Origin: CAWKZT01 sp963854565
Lineage (GTDB): Bacteria; Actinomycetota; Acidimicrobiia; Acidimicrobiales; JAHEJN01
Length of the DNA: 13,065 nt
Assembly: GCA_963854565.1 (NCBI GenBank)
Contig: CAWKZT010000049.1
Location: forward strand, 1-13,065
Direction: 5' to 3'
Shown here: positions 1-6,037 of the stretch, in pieces
How positions within the stretch are numbered: position 1 is the first letter of the stretch
Layout: each line of letters starts with the position of its first letter
Position numbers and translations under genes: made by a program
Notes under the pieces: generated by a model
The model's database searches: none
The model's input: the letters and a program-made list of their open reading frames with translations, nothing else
What the model was told of the DNA's origin: nothing

Positions 1-14
1 CGGGCTCTAGCCCG
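1..14 (-). terminator. Candidate hairpin terminator downstream of the P450 gene
   Basis: A GC-rich inverted repeat (CGGGC, loop TCTA, GCCCG) lies about 40 nt past the P450 stop codon in the direction of its transcription. Any following T tract would be outside the window, so it cannot be checked whether this is a classical rho-independent terminator. Confidence 0.4.
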
Positions 15-32
15 ATAACTGCCCACCGCTAA

Positions 33-59
33 GGGTGTTACGGGTGTTACGGGTGTTAG
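33..59. repeat. Three 9-bp tandem repeats carrying the P450 stop codon
   Basis: GGGTGTTAC occurs twice and is followed by GGGTGTTAG, head to tail. On the minus strand the unit reads TAA-CAC-CCG. Because it is 9 nt long, every copy puts a TAA in the P450 reading frame, so the gene ends in three consecutive in-frame stops, with the first at 56-58. The repeat looks like replication slippage at the 3' end; the redundant stops may be selected or incidental. Confidence 0.85.
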
Positions 60-1267
60 ACAGCTACCCGCACCGGAAGACTCTGTAGCCCACGCAGCGT
101 CAGGTTCGCTTTCCATTCGGCTTCGCCGCTCGCCTCGATCAAACTGAACCGGCGAAGCAACCGATCGAACGCAATGCACCCTTCCATTCGGGCCAACGAT
201 GCCCCCAAACAAAAGTGGATGCCGGACGCAAAGCTCATCACCTGGATATCGGTACGCGTCACATCGAAGACCTCGGGATTGTCGAGCATCGACGGATCCC
301 GGTTGGCCGCACCCAACAGCGTGATAGCGGTTTCGCCCTTGGGAACAGTGACGCCAGCAATCTCGATGTCCTCTGACGCCATGCGGCCATCGAGTTGGAC
401 CGGTGAATCAAACCGAAGCACTTCTTCGACCAGGTTCGACACCAGATCAAGATCGGCTCGCACTTTGGCCAACTGATCGGGATAGCGAAGCAAGTTGTAG
501 ATGCCATTACCAATGAGGTTGGTGGTGGTCTCGAACCCGGCGGCATAGATCAAGATGACGGTGGAGATAATCTCATCATGACTCAACGCATCACTACCAT
601 CACTGGCCTCGATAAGACCCGATAACAGGTCGTCTTGTGGATCTTCCCGGCGGACCTGAATCAGATCATCAAAGTAGGCCCGAAACTTTATGGACGCCCT
701 CTGTGCCTCAGCTCCTTGTTCTGGAGTAAAAACTGGTTCGAGGGTCGCCACCAAAGCAGCGGTCAGAGGACGAAAATAGTCACGATCCTCCAGAGGCACA
801 CCAATCATTTCACTGATGACCCGAACTGGTAACAGGTAAGCGAACTCGTCGATCATGTTTACGTCGCCCTTGGCCTCAAGATCGTCAAGCAACTCGTCGA
901 CCATGGTCTCGATACGGTCGTGCAAACCCTGCACCCGTCGAGGGGTAAAAGCCCGGCTGACCAGCCCACGCAGACGGGTGTGATCGGGAGGGTTAAGGAA
1001 CAGCATCGGGCGGGCCCCACGCTCTTCCTCAAACACCGGAAGTTCTTCGCCGGCAACGATTGATCCGGGACCGTCGCTCTTGACCCAATGGTTATCGCGC
1101 AAAATTGTCCGCGTGTCCTCAAAGTTGGTGAAGTACCAAACCGGAAGCTCAGCACTACGAACTGGACCCATGGCGCGAAGCTCCTCGTAGAGCGGATACG
1201 GATCGATTCGACCTTCGGGTGTGGCCATTAGGTCGAAGGCAATTTCGTCGGCAGTTCGCGAGGTCAT
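56..1267 (-). CDS. Cytochrome P450 monooxygenase
   Basis: A soluble bacterial class I P450 of 403 residues, a normal family length, with no membrane anchor. Such enzymes use two electrons, usually from a ferredoxin and its reductase, to insert one oxygen atom from O2 into an organic substrate. Visible motifs are the C-helix region with H96 and R100 (HTRLR), the I-helix AGFETTTN at 243-250 with the acid/threonine pair for oxygen activation, the K-helix ExxR at E282-R285, and the haem loop FASGIHFCLG at 346-355 with C353 as the iron ligand. The ATG at 1267 is chosen over the upstream TTG at 1315 because the family N-terminus begins near here and a TATTGT box ends 6 nt upstream. No ferredoxin or reductase gene is adjacent, so redox partners must be encoded elsewhere. 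The substrate cannot be predicted. Divergent from surE. Confidence 0.95.
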   Translation of the reverse strand: MTSRTADEIAFDLMATPEGRIDPYPLYEELRAMGPVRSAELPVWYFTNFEDTRTILRDNHWVKSDGPGSIVAGEELPVFEEERGARPMLFLNPPDHTRLRGLVSRAFTPRRVQGLHDRIETMVDELLDDLEAKGDVNMIDEFAYLLPVRVISEMIGVPLEDRDYFRPLTAALVATLEPVFTPEQGAEAQRASIKFRAYFDDLIQVRREDPQDDLLSGLIEASDGSDALSHDEIISTVILIYAAGFETTTNLIGNGIYNLLRYPDQLAKVRADLDLVSNLVEEVLRFDSPVQLDGRMASEDIEIAGVTVPKGETAITLLGAANRDPSMLDNPEVFDVTRTDIQVMSFASGIHFCLGASLARMEGCIAFDRLLRRFSLIEASGEAEWKANLTLRGLQSLPVRVAV

Positions 1268-1273
1268 GATTTG

Positions 1274-1279
1274 ACAATA
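1274..1279 (-). promoter_or_regulatory. -10 box for a leaderless P450 transcript
   Basis: TATTGT on the minus strand ends 6 nt before the ATG at 1267, so transcription would start at or next to the start codon. No Shine-Dalgarno sequence precedes the ATG. No convincing -35 hexamer is visible. Confidence 0.5.
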
Positions 1280-1324
1280 GCCCTGACAAATGGTCCACGA
1301 TTCATCACCGCTCAACTACGCCGC

Positions 1325-1330
1325 TAGCCT
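1325..1330 (+). promoter_or_regulatory. -10 box for a near-leaderless surE transcript
   Basis: TAGCCT ends 8 nt before the surE ATG. No Shine-Dalgarno motif is present in the gap, which fits a leaderless or very short leader. The -35 region is weak (TTCATC at 1301, spacer 18). Confidence 0.45.
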
Positions 1331-1338
1331 GCTGCTTC

Positions 1339-2178
1339 ATGCGCATCATGGTTACCAACGACGACGGCATCAATTCTACGGGATTGCATAAGCTAGCTCG
1401 CGCCATTCGCCCCCTTGGCGAAGTCGTCATTGTGGCACCCGACCGGGAATACTCGGGCGCCGGTGCGGCCGTCGGTACGCCGATTGATGAAAAGCCCGAA
1501 GCACACAAGGTCGACATCGAAGGTATCGACGAAGCATGGGCCGTTAACGGGCCACCAGCGTTACTGGCCATGTTCGCTGTGGCGGGAGTTTTCAACGGGC
1601 CGTTTGACTTGGTGGTCTCTGGCATTAACCCTGGTGCCAACGTCGGCAATTCGGTTTACCACTCCGGAACCATCGGTGCCGCCACAACCGCCCGCAACCG
1701 GGGCGTTACCGGCATAGCGATTAGTCAGGCCATCGACCTTGATGGTGTCGATGCTTGGGGGCACGACAAAGAGGCCTGGGATGCCATATTGGCCAACCAG
1801 AAATGGGATAGCGCCGCGGCCATTTCTGCTGCTGTCGTTGCCGCCGTCATTGCTTCACCGCCCACCGAACCTTCCGTGTTGAACATAAATATTCCTAGTG
1901 CCGAACTTAGCGATATCAAGGGGTGGCGTTACACCTCAGTTGGCCAAGGTGCCGGTCGCGATATCACGACCGCCAAACTCGAAGCAGACCACAACAATCC
2001 AGAGACCCACCTCATCAAACTCGCGTGGGGTCCACCCCGTGACCTCGACCCAATGAGCGATGGCGGTGCCGTCATGGATGGCTACGTAAGTCTCAGTTGG
2101 ATCAGCCAGATGGATGCCAGCCAATCAACCGATCCCATCAAGGGGATTGGCGCATCAATCGAAGCCATTATCGGCTAA
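1339..2178 (+). CDS. surE: SurE-family 5'/3'-nucleotidase (survival protein)
   Basis: SurE enzymes are cytoplasmic metal-dependent phosphatases that release phosphate from nucleoside monophosphates and are linked to stationary-phase survival. The metal site is intact: NDDG at 7-10 (D8, D9), S39 in APDREYSG, and N97 in the SGINPGANVG segment (94-103), followed by the conserved SGTIGAA at 109-115. LNINIP and DGYVSLSW near the C-terminus also match the family. At 279 residues it is slightly longer than the usual 250 or so. It is divergent: the normally conserved G-T-P-x-D-C-V segment reads GPPALLAMFA at 71-80, so substrate preference may differ from E. coli SurE. The ATG at 1339 is the only sensible start, since the NDDG motif must lie within the first ten residues. 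Single-gene unit, divergent from the P450 across 71 bp and convergent with fetB. Confidence 0.93.
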   Translation: MRIMVTNDDGINSTGLHKLARAIRPLGEVVIVAPDREYSGAGAAVGTPIDEKPEAHKVDIEGIDEAWAVNGPPALLAMFAVAGVFNGPFDLVVSGINPGANVGNSVYHSGTIGAATTARNRGVTGIAISQAIDLDGVDAWGHDKEAWDAILANQKWDSAAAISAAVVAAVIASPPTEPSVLNINIPSAELSDIKGWRYTSVGQGAGRDITTAKLEADHNNPETHLIKLAWGPPRDLDPMSDGGAVMDGYVSLSWISQMDASQSTDPIKGIGASIEAIIG

Positions 2179-2201
2179 CTGCACCGCTTCCCGCAGGGCA
2201 G

Positions 2202-2219
2202 AAATACGCACCGGTATTT
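2202..2219. terminator. Weak bidirectional hairpin between surE and fetB
   Basis: AAATAC and GTATTT pair around a 6-nt loop in the 40-bp convergent gap, with a short T run on the plus strand. The stem has only 6 bp and is AT-rich, so this is a weak candidate; its position between two converging genes is the main support. Confidence 0.3.
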
Positions 2220-3001
2220 TAGTTCTTAGGCGTGGGCGAAATTTGGGTGAGGCGCAGGTCTGGGGTGATGACTCTCTGCAGACCGATCATCACCGTGGCT
2301 ACCACTGAGGTGGCTACTGCACCAAGCACCAGGTACATCACGATGAGTTGAATCAACACCGCATCAAGCGGATCGACCCCCGCGAGCAGCAACCCAGTCA
2401 TCGCTCCGGGTAACGCGATCAGACCCACCACATTAGTGCGTTCGATTTGGGGGATGAGAGCAATACGAGCCAGCGGCCTCCCTGCCTGACGGACCACACC
2501 CTTGGCGTCGAACCCCAACGCCAACATCGCCTCGATCTCGCCTCGTTCCGTGCGCATAACATTCACGATGCGATTACCCGACAGCACAACCGACGGCAAA
2601 GTGTTACCGATGGTGATACCGGCAATCACCACGAATGAAATCGGGTCGTACTCGATCACCTGAAGGCCAAACATGACGGCCAAACAGACCCCTACCGTCG
2701 TCACTGTGACACCAAAACCCAGCCACGCTCCACCAGGAATTTCGGGGGCCCGTCGATAGATCACGATCGTGGCAATCGCCACCATTACGCCGACCCACAA
2801 GATGGCGAACAAATCGTCGCGGCTGGATTCGACAATCCAACTAAGCACATAGCCAACCACAAGCAACTGCACCGCGGCACGAACCGCGGCGATGGCAATT
2901 CGACGTTCGACGCCGATGTGGCGCCACCAACTCAGGCCTATGGCCAAAACAATAAGCACGGCAGACGCAAGAACCTGCCACCACTCAACCGACTCAATCA
3001 T
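2219..3001 (-). CDS. fetB: FetB/UPF0014-type iron-export ABC permease
   Basis: An integral membrane protein of 260 residues with about seven hydrophobic spans (about 9-26, 35-57, 63-82, 93-115, 120-140, 190-209, 212-241). In E. coli, FetB pairs with the ATPase FetA to export iron and raise resistance to oxidative stress. Family signatures present are VRAAVQLLVVGYVL (40-53), GITIGN (128-133), the cytoplasmic ExEAMLALGF stretch (155-164), the IPQIERTNVVGLIALPGAMTG region (about 183-203), and AVLIQLIVMY (214-223). The ATG at 3001 gives almost exactly the length of E. coli FetB (259) and has a TAGCTT box 7 nt upstream. An ATG at 3043 (274 residues, preceded by GGGGTGA) and a GTG at 3091 remain possible. 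No fetA-like ATPase is in the window, so its partner must lie elsewhere. Divergent from the helicase gene across a region with two inverted repeats. Confidence 0.88.
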   Translation of the reverse strand: MIESVEWWQVLASAVLIVLAIGLSWWRHIGVERRIAIAAVRAAVQLLVVGYVLSWIVESSRDDLFAILWVGVMVAIATIVIYRRAPEIPGGAWLGFGVTVTTVGVCLAVMFGLQVIEYDPISFVVIAGITIGNTLPSVVLSGNRIVNVMRTERGEIEAMLALGFDAKGVVRQAGRPLARIALIPQIERTNVVGLIALPGAMTGLLLAGVDPLDAVLIQLIVMYLVLGAVATSVVATVMIGLQRVITPDLRLTQISPTPKN

Positions 3002-3008
3002 GGAATCA

Positions 3009-3014
3009 AAGCTA
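3009..3014 (-). promoter_or_regulatory. -10 box for a leaderless fetB transcript
   Basis: TAGCTT on the minus strand ends 7 nt before the ATG at 3001. It supports this ATG over the two upstream starts. No strong -35 is visible; GTCACA lies 16 nt further upstream. Confidence 0.4.
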
Positions 3015-3067
3015 GCGCCTACCCCATCGGTGTGACCGAACATGTCACCCCAGCGTTCGCCTATGTG

Positions 3068-3103
3068 CCTTGGTTGCTGGCGCCACCACACGAGTAACCA
3101 AGG
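3068..3103. promoter_or_regulatory. Large inverted repeat in the fetB/helicase divergent region
   Basis: CCTTGGTTGCT (3068-3078) and AGTAACCAAGG (3093-3103) form an 11-bp dyad with one G-T wobble around a 14-nt centre that contains GGCGCC. The outer 8 bp are a perfect match. The arm centres are about 25 bp apart, between two and three helical turns. It may be an operator for a dimeric regulator of one or both genes, or an mRNA hairpin if the helicase transcript starts further upstream. It does not resemble a known iron-regulator box closely enough to name one. Confidence 0.55.
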
Positions 3104-3110
3104 TCACCTC

Positions 3111-3127
3111 ATTTCGCGAGGCGAAAT
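3111..3127. promoter_or_regulatory. Second inverted repeat just upstream of the helicase start
   Basis: ATTTCGC-GAG-GCGAAAT is a perfect 7-bp dyad with a 3-nt centre, 15 nt before the GTG start. If the helicase promoter uses CACACT at 3132-3137 as its -10, the dyad covers the -35 and spacer and would suit a repressor operator. Confidence 0.5.
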
Positions 3128-3142
3128 CTGGCACACTGGTAT

Positions 3143-5221
3143 GTGCCCGAATTCGAAGAAAACCCGTTTGCAGCGCCACAGAGCGCCGGCGAAGAAGCCA
3201 TTACCCCACCCGAGACTGCTGAACCCGCCGCGCCTGACGTGGAGCCTGTAGCACTCACCTTGGACCTTGGCAACGAGTCAGTCGACGCGTCCGACACTGC
3301 TGATGAAGCCCAAGCTGAAGAAGTCACCGCTGAAGAGGTCACACCATCGGCTACCGATGACACAGAGCAGATCGACGACCCGGCCTCTGACGAAGATGCG
3401 GTTGCAGAAGATGTTGCAGAAGACGTCGCCTTACAAGCGGCCCCCGAAGCCGACCTGAGCGACGAAGCCGACGTGACTGACCAGACCGTCGAAGCTGAAG
3501 AAATTGTCGAGCCCGTCGACGAATCTCCCGATGCCAACCGCGTTCTGTTTACTGACCTTGGCCTCGATGATGCCATCTTGGATGAGCTCACCAAGCAGGG
3601 TTACGAAGAACCCACGCCCATTCAAGCCGAAGCAATCCCGCTGATTATGACGGGTCGCGATCTGCTTGGCCAGGCTGCCACCGGTACCGGCAAGACGGCT
3701 GCATTCGCCCTCCCCGTCCTCCAAGGTCTCGAGCACAACAGCGACGAGATCACCCCCGTCGCCCTCATCTTGGTTCCAACACGAGAACTGGCCATGCAGG
3801 TCTCTGAAGCAGTCCACAAGTACGGCCGAGGCATTGGTGCCCGTGTACTGCCGATCTACGGTGGTCAGCCCATCCAGAAGCAGTTGCAACAGCTTCGGCG
3901 CGGCGTCGACATCGTCGTGGCTACCCCTGGTCGGGCGATCGATCACATCAAGCGGGGCACACTCCAACTTCAAGACATCGGCATTGTCATCTTGGACGAG
4001 GCCGACGAAATGCTCGACATGGGCTTCGCCGAAGACCTCGAAGAAATCCTCAGCAAGACACCTGCCGACCGCCAAACAGTGTTGTTCTCCGCCACGATGC
4101 CCCCTCGCATTGACAACCTCATCAAACATCACCTCAACGATCCACTGCATGTACGGATCGCCAAGCAGTCCACCGACGAAGACAACATGCCTCTCGTCAA
4201 GCAGACGGCCTATGTGGTGCGTCGTGGCGACAAAGCCGCTGCGCTTGGCCGCATCCTCGATGTCGAGAACCCTGAGGCTGCGATCATTTTTTGCCGCACA
4301 CGGCACGAAGTTGACGAGCTCACCGACACACTCAACGGCCGCGGCTACCGGGCCGAAGCACTACACGGCGGCATGGGCCAAGAACAACGTGACCGAGCCA
4401 TGGGTCGCCTCAAGGCCGGTATTTCCGACCTACTCATTGCCACCGATGTCGCCGCCCGTGGCCTCGACATCGACCATCTCACCCACGTCGTCAATTACGA
4501 CGTTCCAGCCGCTCCCGAAGCTTATGTCCACCGCATTGGGCGCGTGGGCCGAGCTGGTCGTGAAGGTGTCGCCATCACGTTGGCCGAACCTCGCGAGCAC
4601 CGCCAGCTTAAGAACATCGAACGGCTCACCAAGCACACTATCTCTATCGACAAAGTGCCGACTATCGCCGACATGCGCGCCCAACTCATGGAAATCACGC
4701 GTTCGTCGATCCGCGAAGCCATCCTCGACTCCACTGAAGGCAACGAATCGGAAGAGAACGAGAAGTACCGCGTTGTGGTCGAATCCTTGTCCGACGATTT
4801 CGACTTGGTCGAAATTGCCATGGCTGCGATTCGCATCGCCCACGAAGCCAACCGCAACGAAACCGAGGAGCGCGACATTGTCGACGCCGAACTCGGTGGT
4901 GGCCGCGGTGACAAACGCGGTAAGTATGGCGACCGAGACAACCGGGGCGGCTCCAAAGGCAAGCCACGCTCACGCCCCAGCGGGCCCATGACCCGCCTCC
5001 ACCTCGACGTTGGTCGTAACGCGGGCATCCGCCCTAAAGATCTTGTCGGAGCAATCGCCGGCGAAACGGGACTACCCGGAAACCAAATCGGCTCCATCGA
5101 AATCACCGGCCAGTTCTCATTGGTTGAAGTACCCCAAGATCAAGCCGACCATGTAATTGATGGCATGAGTCGCGCCAAGTTGCGGGGCAAATCAGTCAGT
5201 ATCCGCCGCGAGCGCATCTAA
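3143..5221 (+). CDS. deaD: DEAD-box ATP-dependent RNA helicase with C-terminal RNA-binding domain (DeaD/CsdA type)
   Basis: A 692-residue helicase that unwinds structured RNA, typically in ribosome assembly, mRNA decay and cold adaptation. The two RecA-like lobes are complete: Q motif with F136 and Q161, Walker A ATGTGKT (179-185), PTREL (212-216), TPGR (261-264), DEAD (285-288), SAT (316-318), IIFCRTR (381-387), ATDVAARGLD (433-442) and HRIGRVGRAG (463-472). A Gly/Arg/Lys-rich linker (586-614) leads to a DbpA-like RNA-binding domain (616-692, MTRLHLDVGR to the end). Unusually, residues 1-132 form a low-complexity acidic tail with 44 Asp/Glu in the first 130 and no Lys, Arg or His. The start is GTG at 3143; there is no in-frame ATG before the core and a stop lies upstream at 3095-3097. 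No Shine-Dalgarno site is seen; a poor -10 (CACACT) ends 5 nt upstream. Followed 17 nt later by yaaA, probably as an operon. Confidence 0.96.
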   Translation: MPEFEENPFAAPQSAGEEAITPPETAEPAAPDVEPVALTLDLGNESVDASDTADEAQAEEVTAEEVTPSATDDTEQIDDPASDEDAVAEDVAEDVALQAAPEADLSDEADVTDQTVEAEEIVEPVDESPDANRVLFTDLGLDDAILDELTKQGYEEPTPIQAEAIPLIMTGRDLLGQAATGTGKTAAFALPVLQGLEHNSDEITPVALILVPTRELAMQVSEAVHKYGRGIGARVLPIYGGQPIQKQLQQLRRGVDIVVATPGRAIDHIKRGTLQLQDIGIVILDEADEMLDMGFAEDLEEILSKTPADRQTVLFSATMPPRIDNLIKHHLNDPLHVRIAKQSTDEDNMPLVKQTAYVVRRGDKAAALGRILDVENPEAAIIFCRTRHEVDELTDTLNGRGYRAEALHGGMGQEQRDRAMGRLKAGISDLLIATDVAARGLDIDHLTHVVNYDVPAAPEAYVHRIGRVGRAGREGVAITLAEPREHRQLKNIERLTKHTISIDKVPTIADMRAQLMEITRSSIREAILDSTEGNESEENEKYRVVVESLSDDFDLVEIAMAAIRIAHEANRNETEERDIVDAELGGGRGDKRGKYGDRDNRGGSKGKPRSRPSGPMTRLHLDVGRNAGIRPKDLVGAIAGETGLPGNQIGSIEITGQFSLVEVPQDQADHVIDGMSRAKLRGKSVSIRRERI

Positions 5222-5232
5222 GGCTGTAGACC

Positions 5233-5246
5233 ATAAGCATGCTTAT
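5233..5246. repeat. 14-bp perfect palindrome over the yaaA start codon
   Basis: ATAAGCATGCTTAT is self-complementary and has the yaaA ATG at its centre. It could be an operator or a weak structure masking the start codon. The right half is fixed by codons 2-3, so partial chance origin is likely. Confidence 0.5.
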
Positions 5247-6021
5247 CGTTATTTCGCCCGCCAAGGCGCTCGATTTCGAATCAAAGTTGGCCACCAAGAA
5301 GTTCAGCGAACCAGCCATGTTGGATCGTTCTAGCGAACTCGTCGATGTCCTAGCCACGCAATCGCCCGCGCAAATCAGCAAACTCATGTCGCTGTCGGAA
5401 CCGCTGGCCGAACTGAACTTTGAGCGCTTCCAAGACTGGCAGCCTCCGTTCACTCCCCAGAACGCCCGGCCGGCGATACTGGCCTTTAACGGCGACACCT
5501 ACATCGGGATGGATGCAGCCAATTCGTTCTCCCAACGCGATTTCACCCACGCCCAGAAAACGCTGCGCATCTTGTCGGGTCTGTATGGCGTACTTCGCCC
5601 CCTCGACCTAATCCAGCCGTACCGTCTCGAAATGGGCAGCAAGCTCAGCAACCCCGTTGGTAAGAACTTGTACGAGTTCTGGGGCGAGGCCATCACAAAC
5701 TCACTCAACGAATCGCTGGCTGTGAGTCCAGGGCCAGACGTTCTCATCAACTGTGCATCGAACGAGTACTTCAAGGCCGTTCGGCCCAAACTCATCAACG
5801 GACAGATCATCACGCCGAGCTTCCTCGACCCGAGCCCCAGTGGCGAATACAAGATGATTAGCTTCTTCGCCAAGCGGGCCCGCGGCGCAATGGCAGCTTG
5901 GCTGATCCAAAACCGCGTGCAAAGCACCCAAGCGATCACCAGTTTCGACAGCAACGGCTACCAATACAGTGCCGATCGTTCGACGCCTACTAACCCAGTG
6001 TTCTTGCGGCCAACTCGCTGA
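5239..6021 (+). CDS. yaaA: YaaA/UPF0246 peroxide-stress protein
   Basis: In E. coli, YaaA is induced by hydrogen peroxide and lowers free intracellular iron, limiting Fenton damage to DNA and protein; the fold also binds DNA through a helix-hairpin-helix element. At 260 residues the length matches the family (258 in E. coli). Conserved segments are ISPAKALDF (5-13), FNGDTYIGMDA (83-93), LRILSGLYGVLRPLDLIQPY (109-128), EMGSKL (131-136), NCASNEYFKAV (171-181) and ISFFAKRARGAMAAWLI (207-223). The ATG at 5239 fits the family N-terminus exactly. The gap to the helicase stop is 17 nt and contains no good Shine-Dalgarno site or promoter, so the gene is probably read from the helicase promoter. Convergent with the molybdoenzyme gene across 16 bp. 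Confidence 0.93.
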   Translation: MLIVISPAKALDFESKLATKKFSEPAMLDRSSELVDVLATQSPAQISKLMSLSEPLAELNFERFQDWQPPFTPQNARPAILAFNGDTYIGMDAANSFSQRDFTHAQKTLRILSGLYGVLRPLDLIQPYRLEMGSKLSNPVGKNLYEFWGEAITNSLNESLAVSPGPDVLINCASNEYFKAVRPKLINGQIITPSFLDPSPSGEYKMISFFAKRARGAMAAWLIQNRVQSTQAITSFDSNGYQYSADRSTPTNPVFLRPTR

Positions 6022-6037
6022 GTAGTTGAAGACCTGA

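Noticed and set aside
1268..1315. TTG start giving the P450 16 extra residues
   Set aside because: The extension is not P450-like, and the ATG at 1267 has a -10 box 6 nt upstream.
3109..3594. 161-residue Ser-rich antisense frame opposite the acidic tail
   Set aside because: The Ser and Ala bias is the mirror of Asp/Glu/Ala codons of the helicase tail; no independent start signal.
3431..4306. 291-residue open frame antisense to the helicase
   Set aside because: Lies opposite conserved helicase motifs, shows no domain, and has composition typical of an antisense shadow.
3666..4991. 441-residue open frame on the plus strand inside the helicase gene
   Set aside because: Overlaps the motif-complete helicase in another frame; Ser/Pro/Arg-rich, with no recognisable domain. 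A GC-driven shadow.
4522..5106. 194-residue antisense frame opposite the helicase C-terminus
   Set aside because: Low complexity and fully covered by a recognised domain on the other strand.
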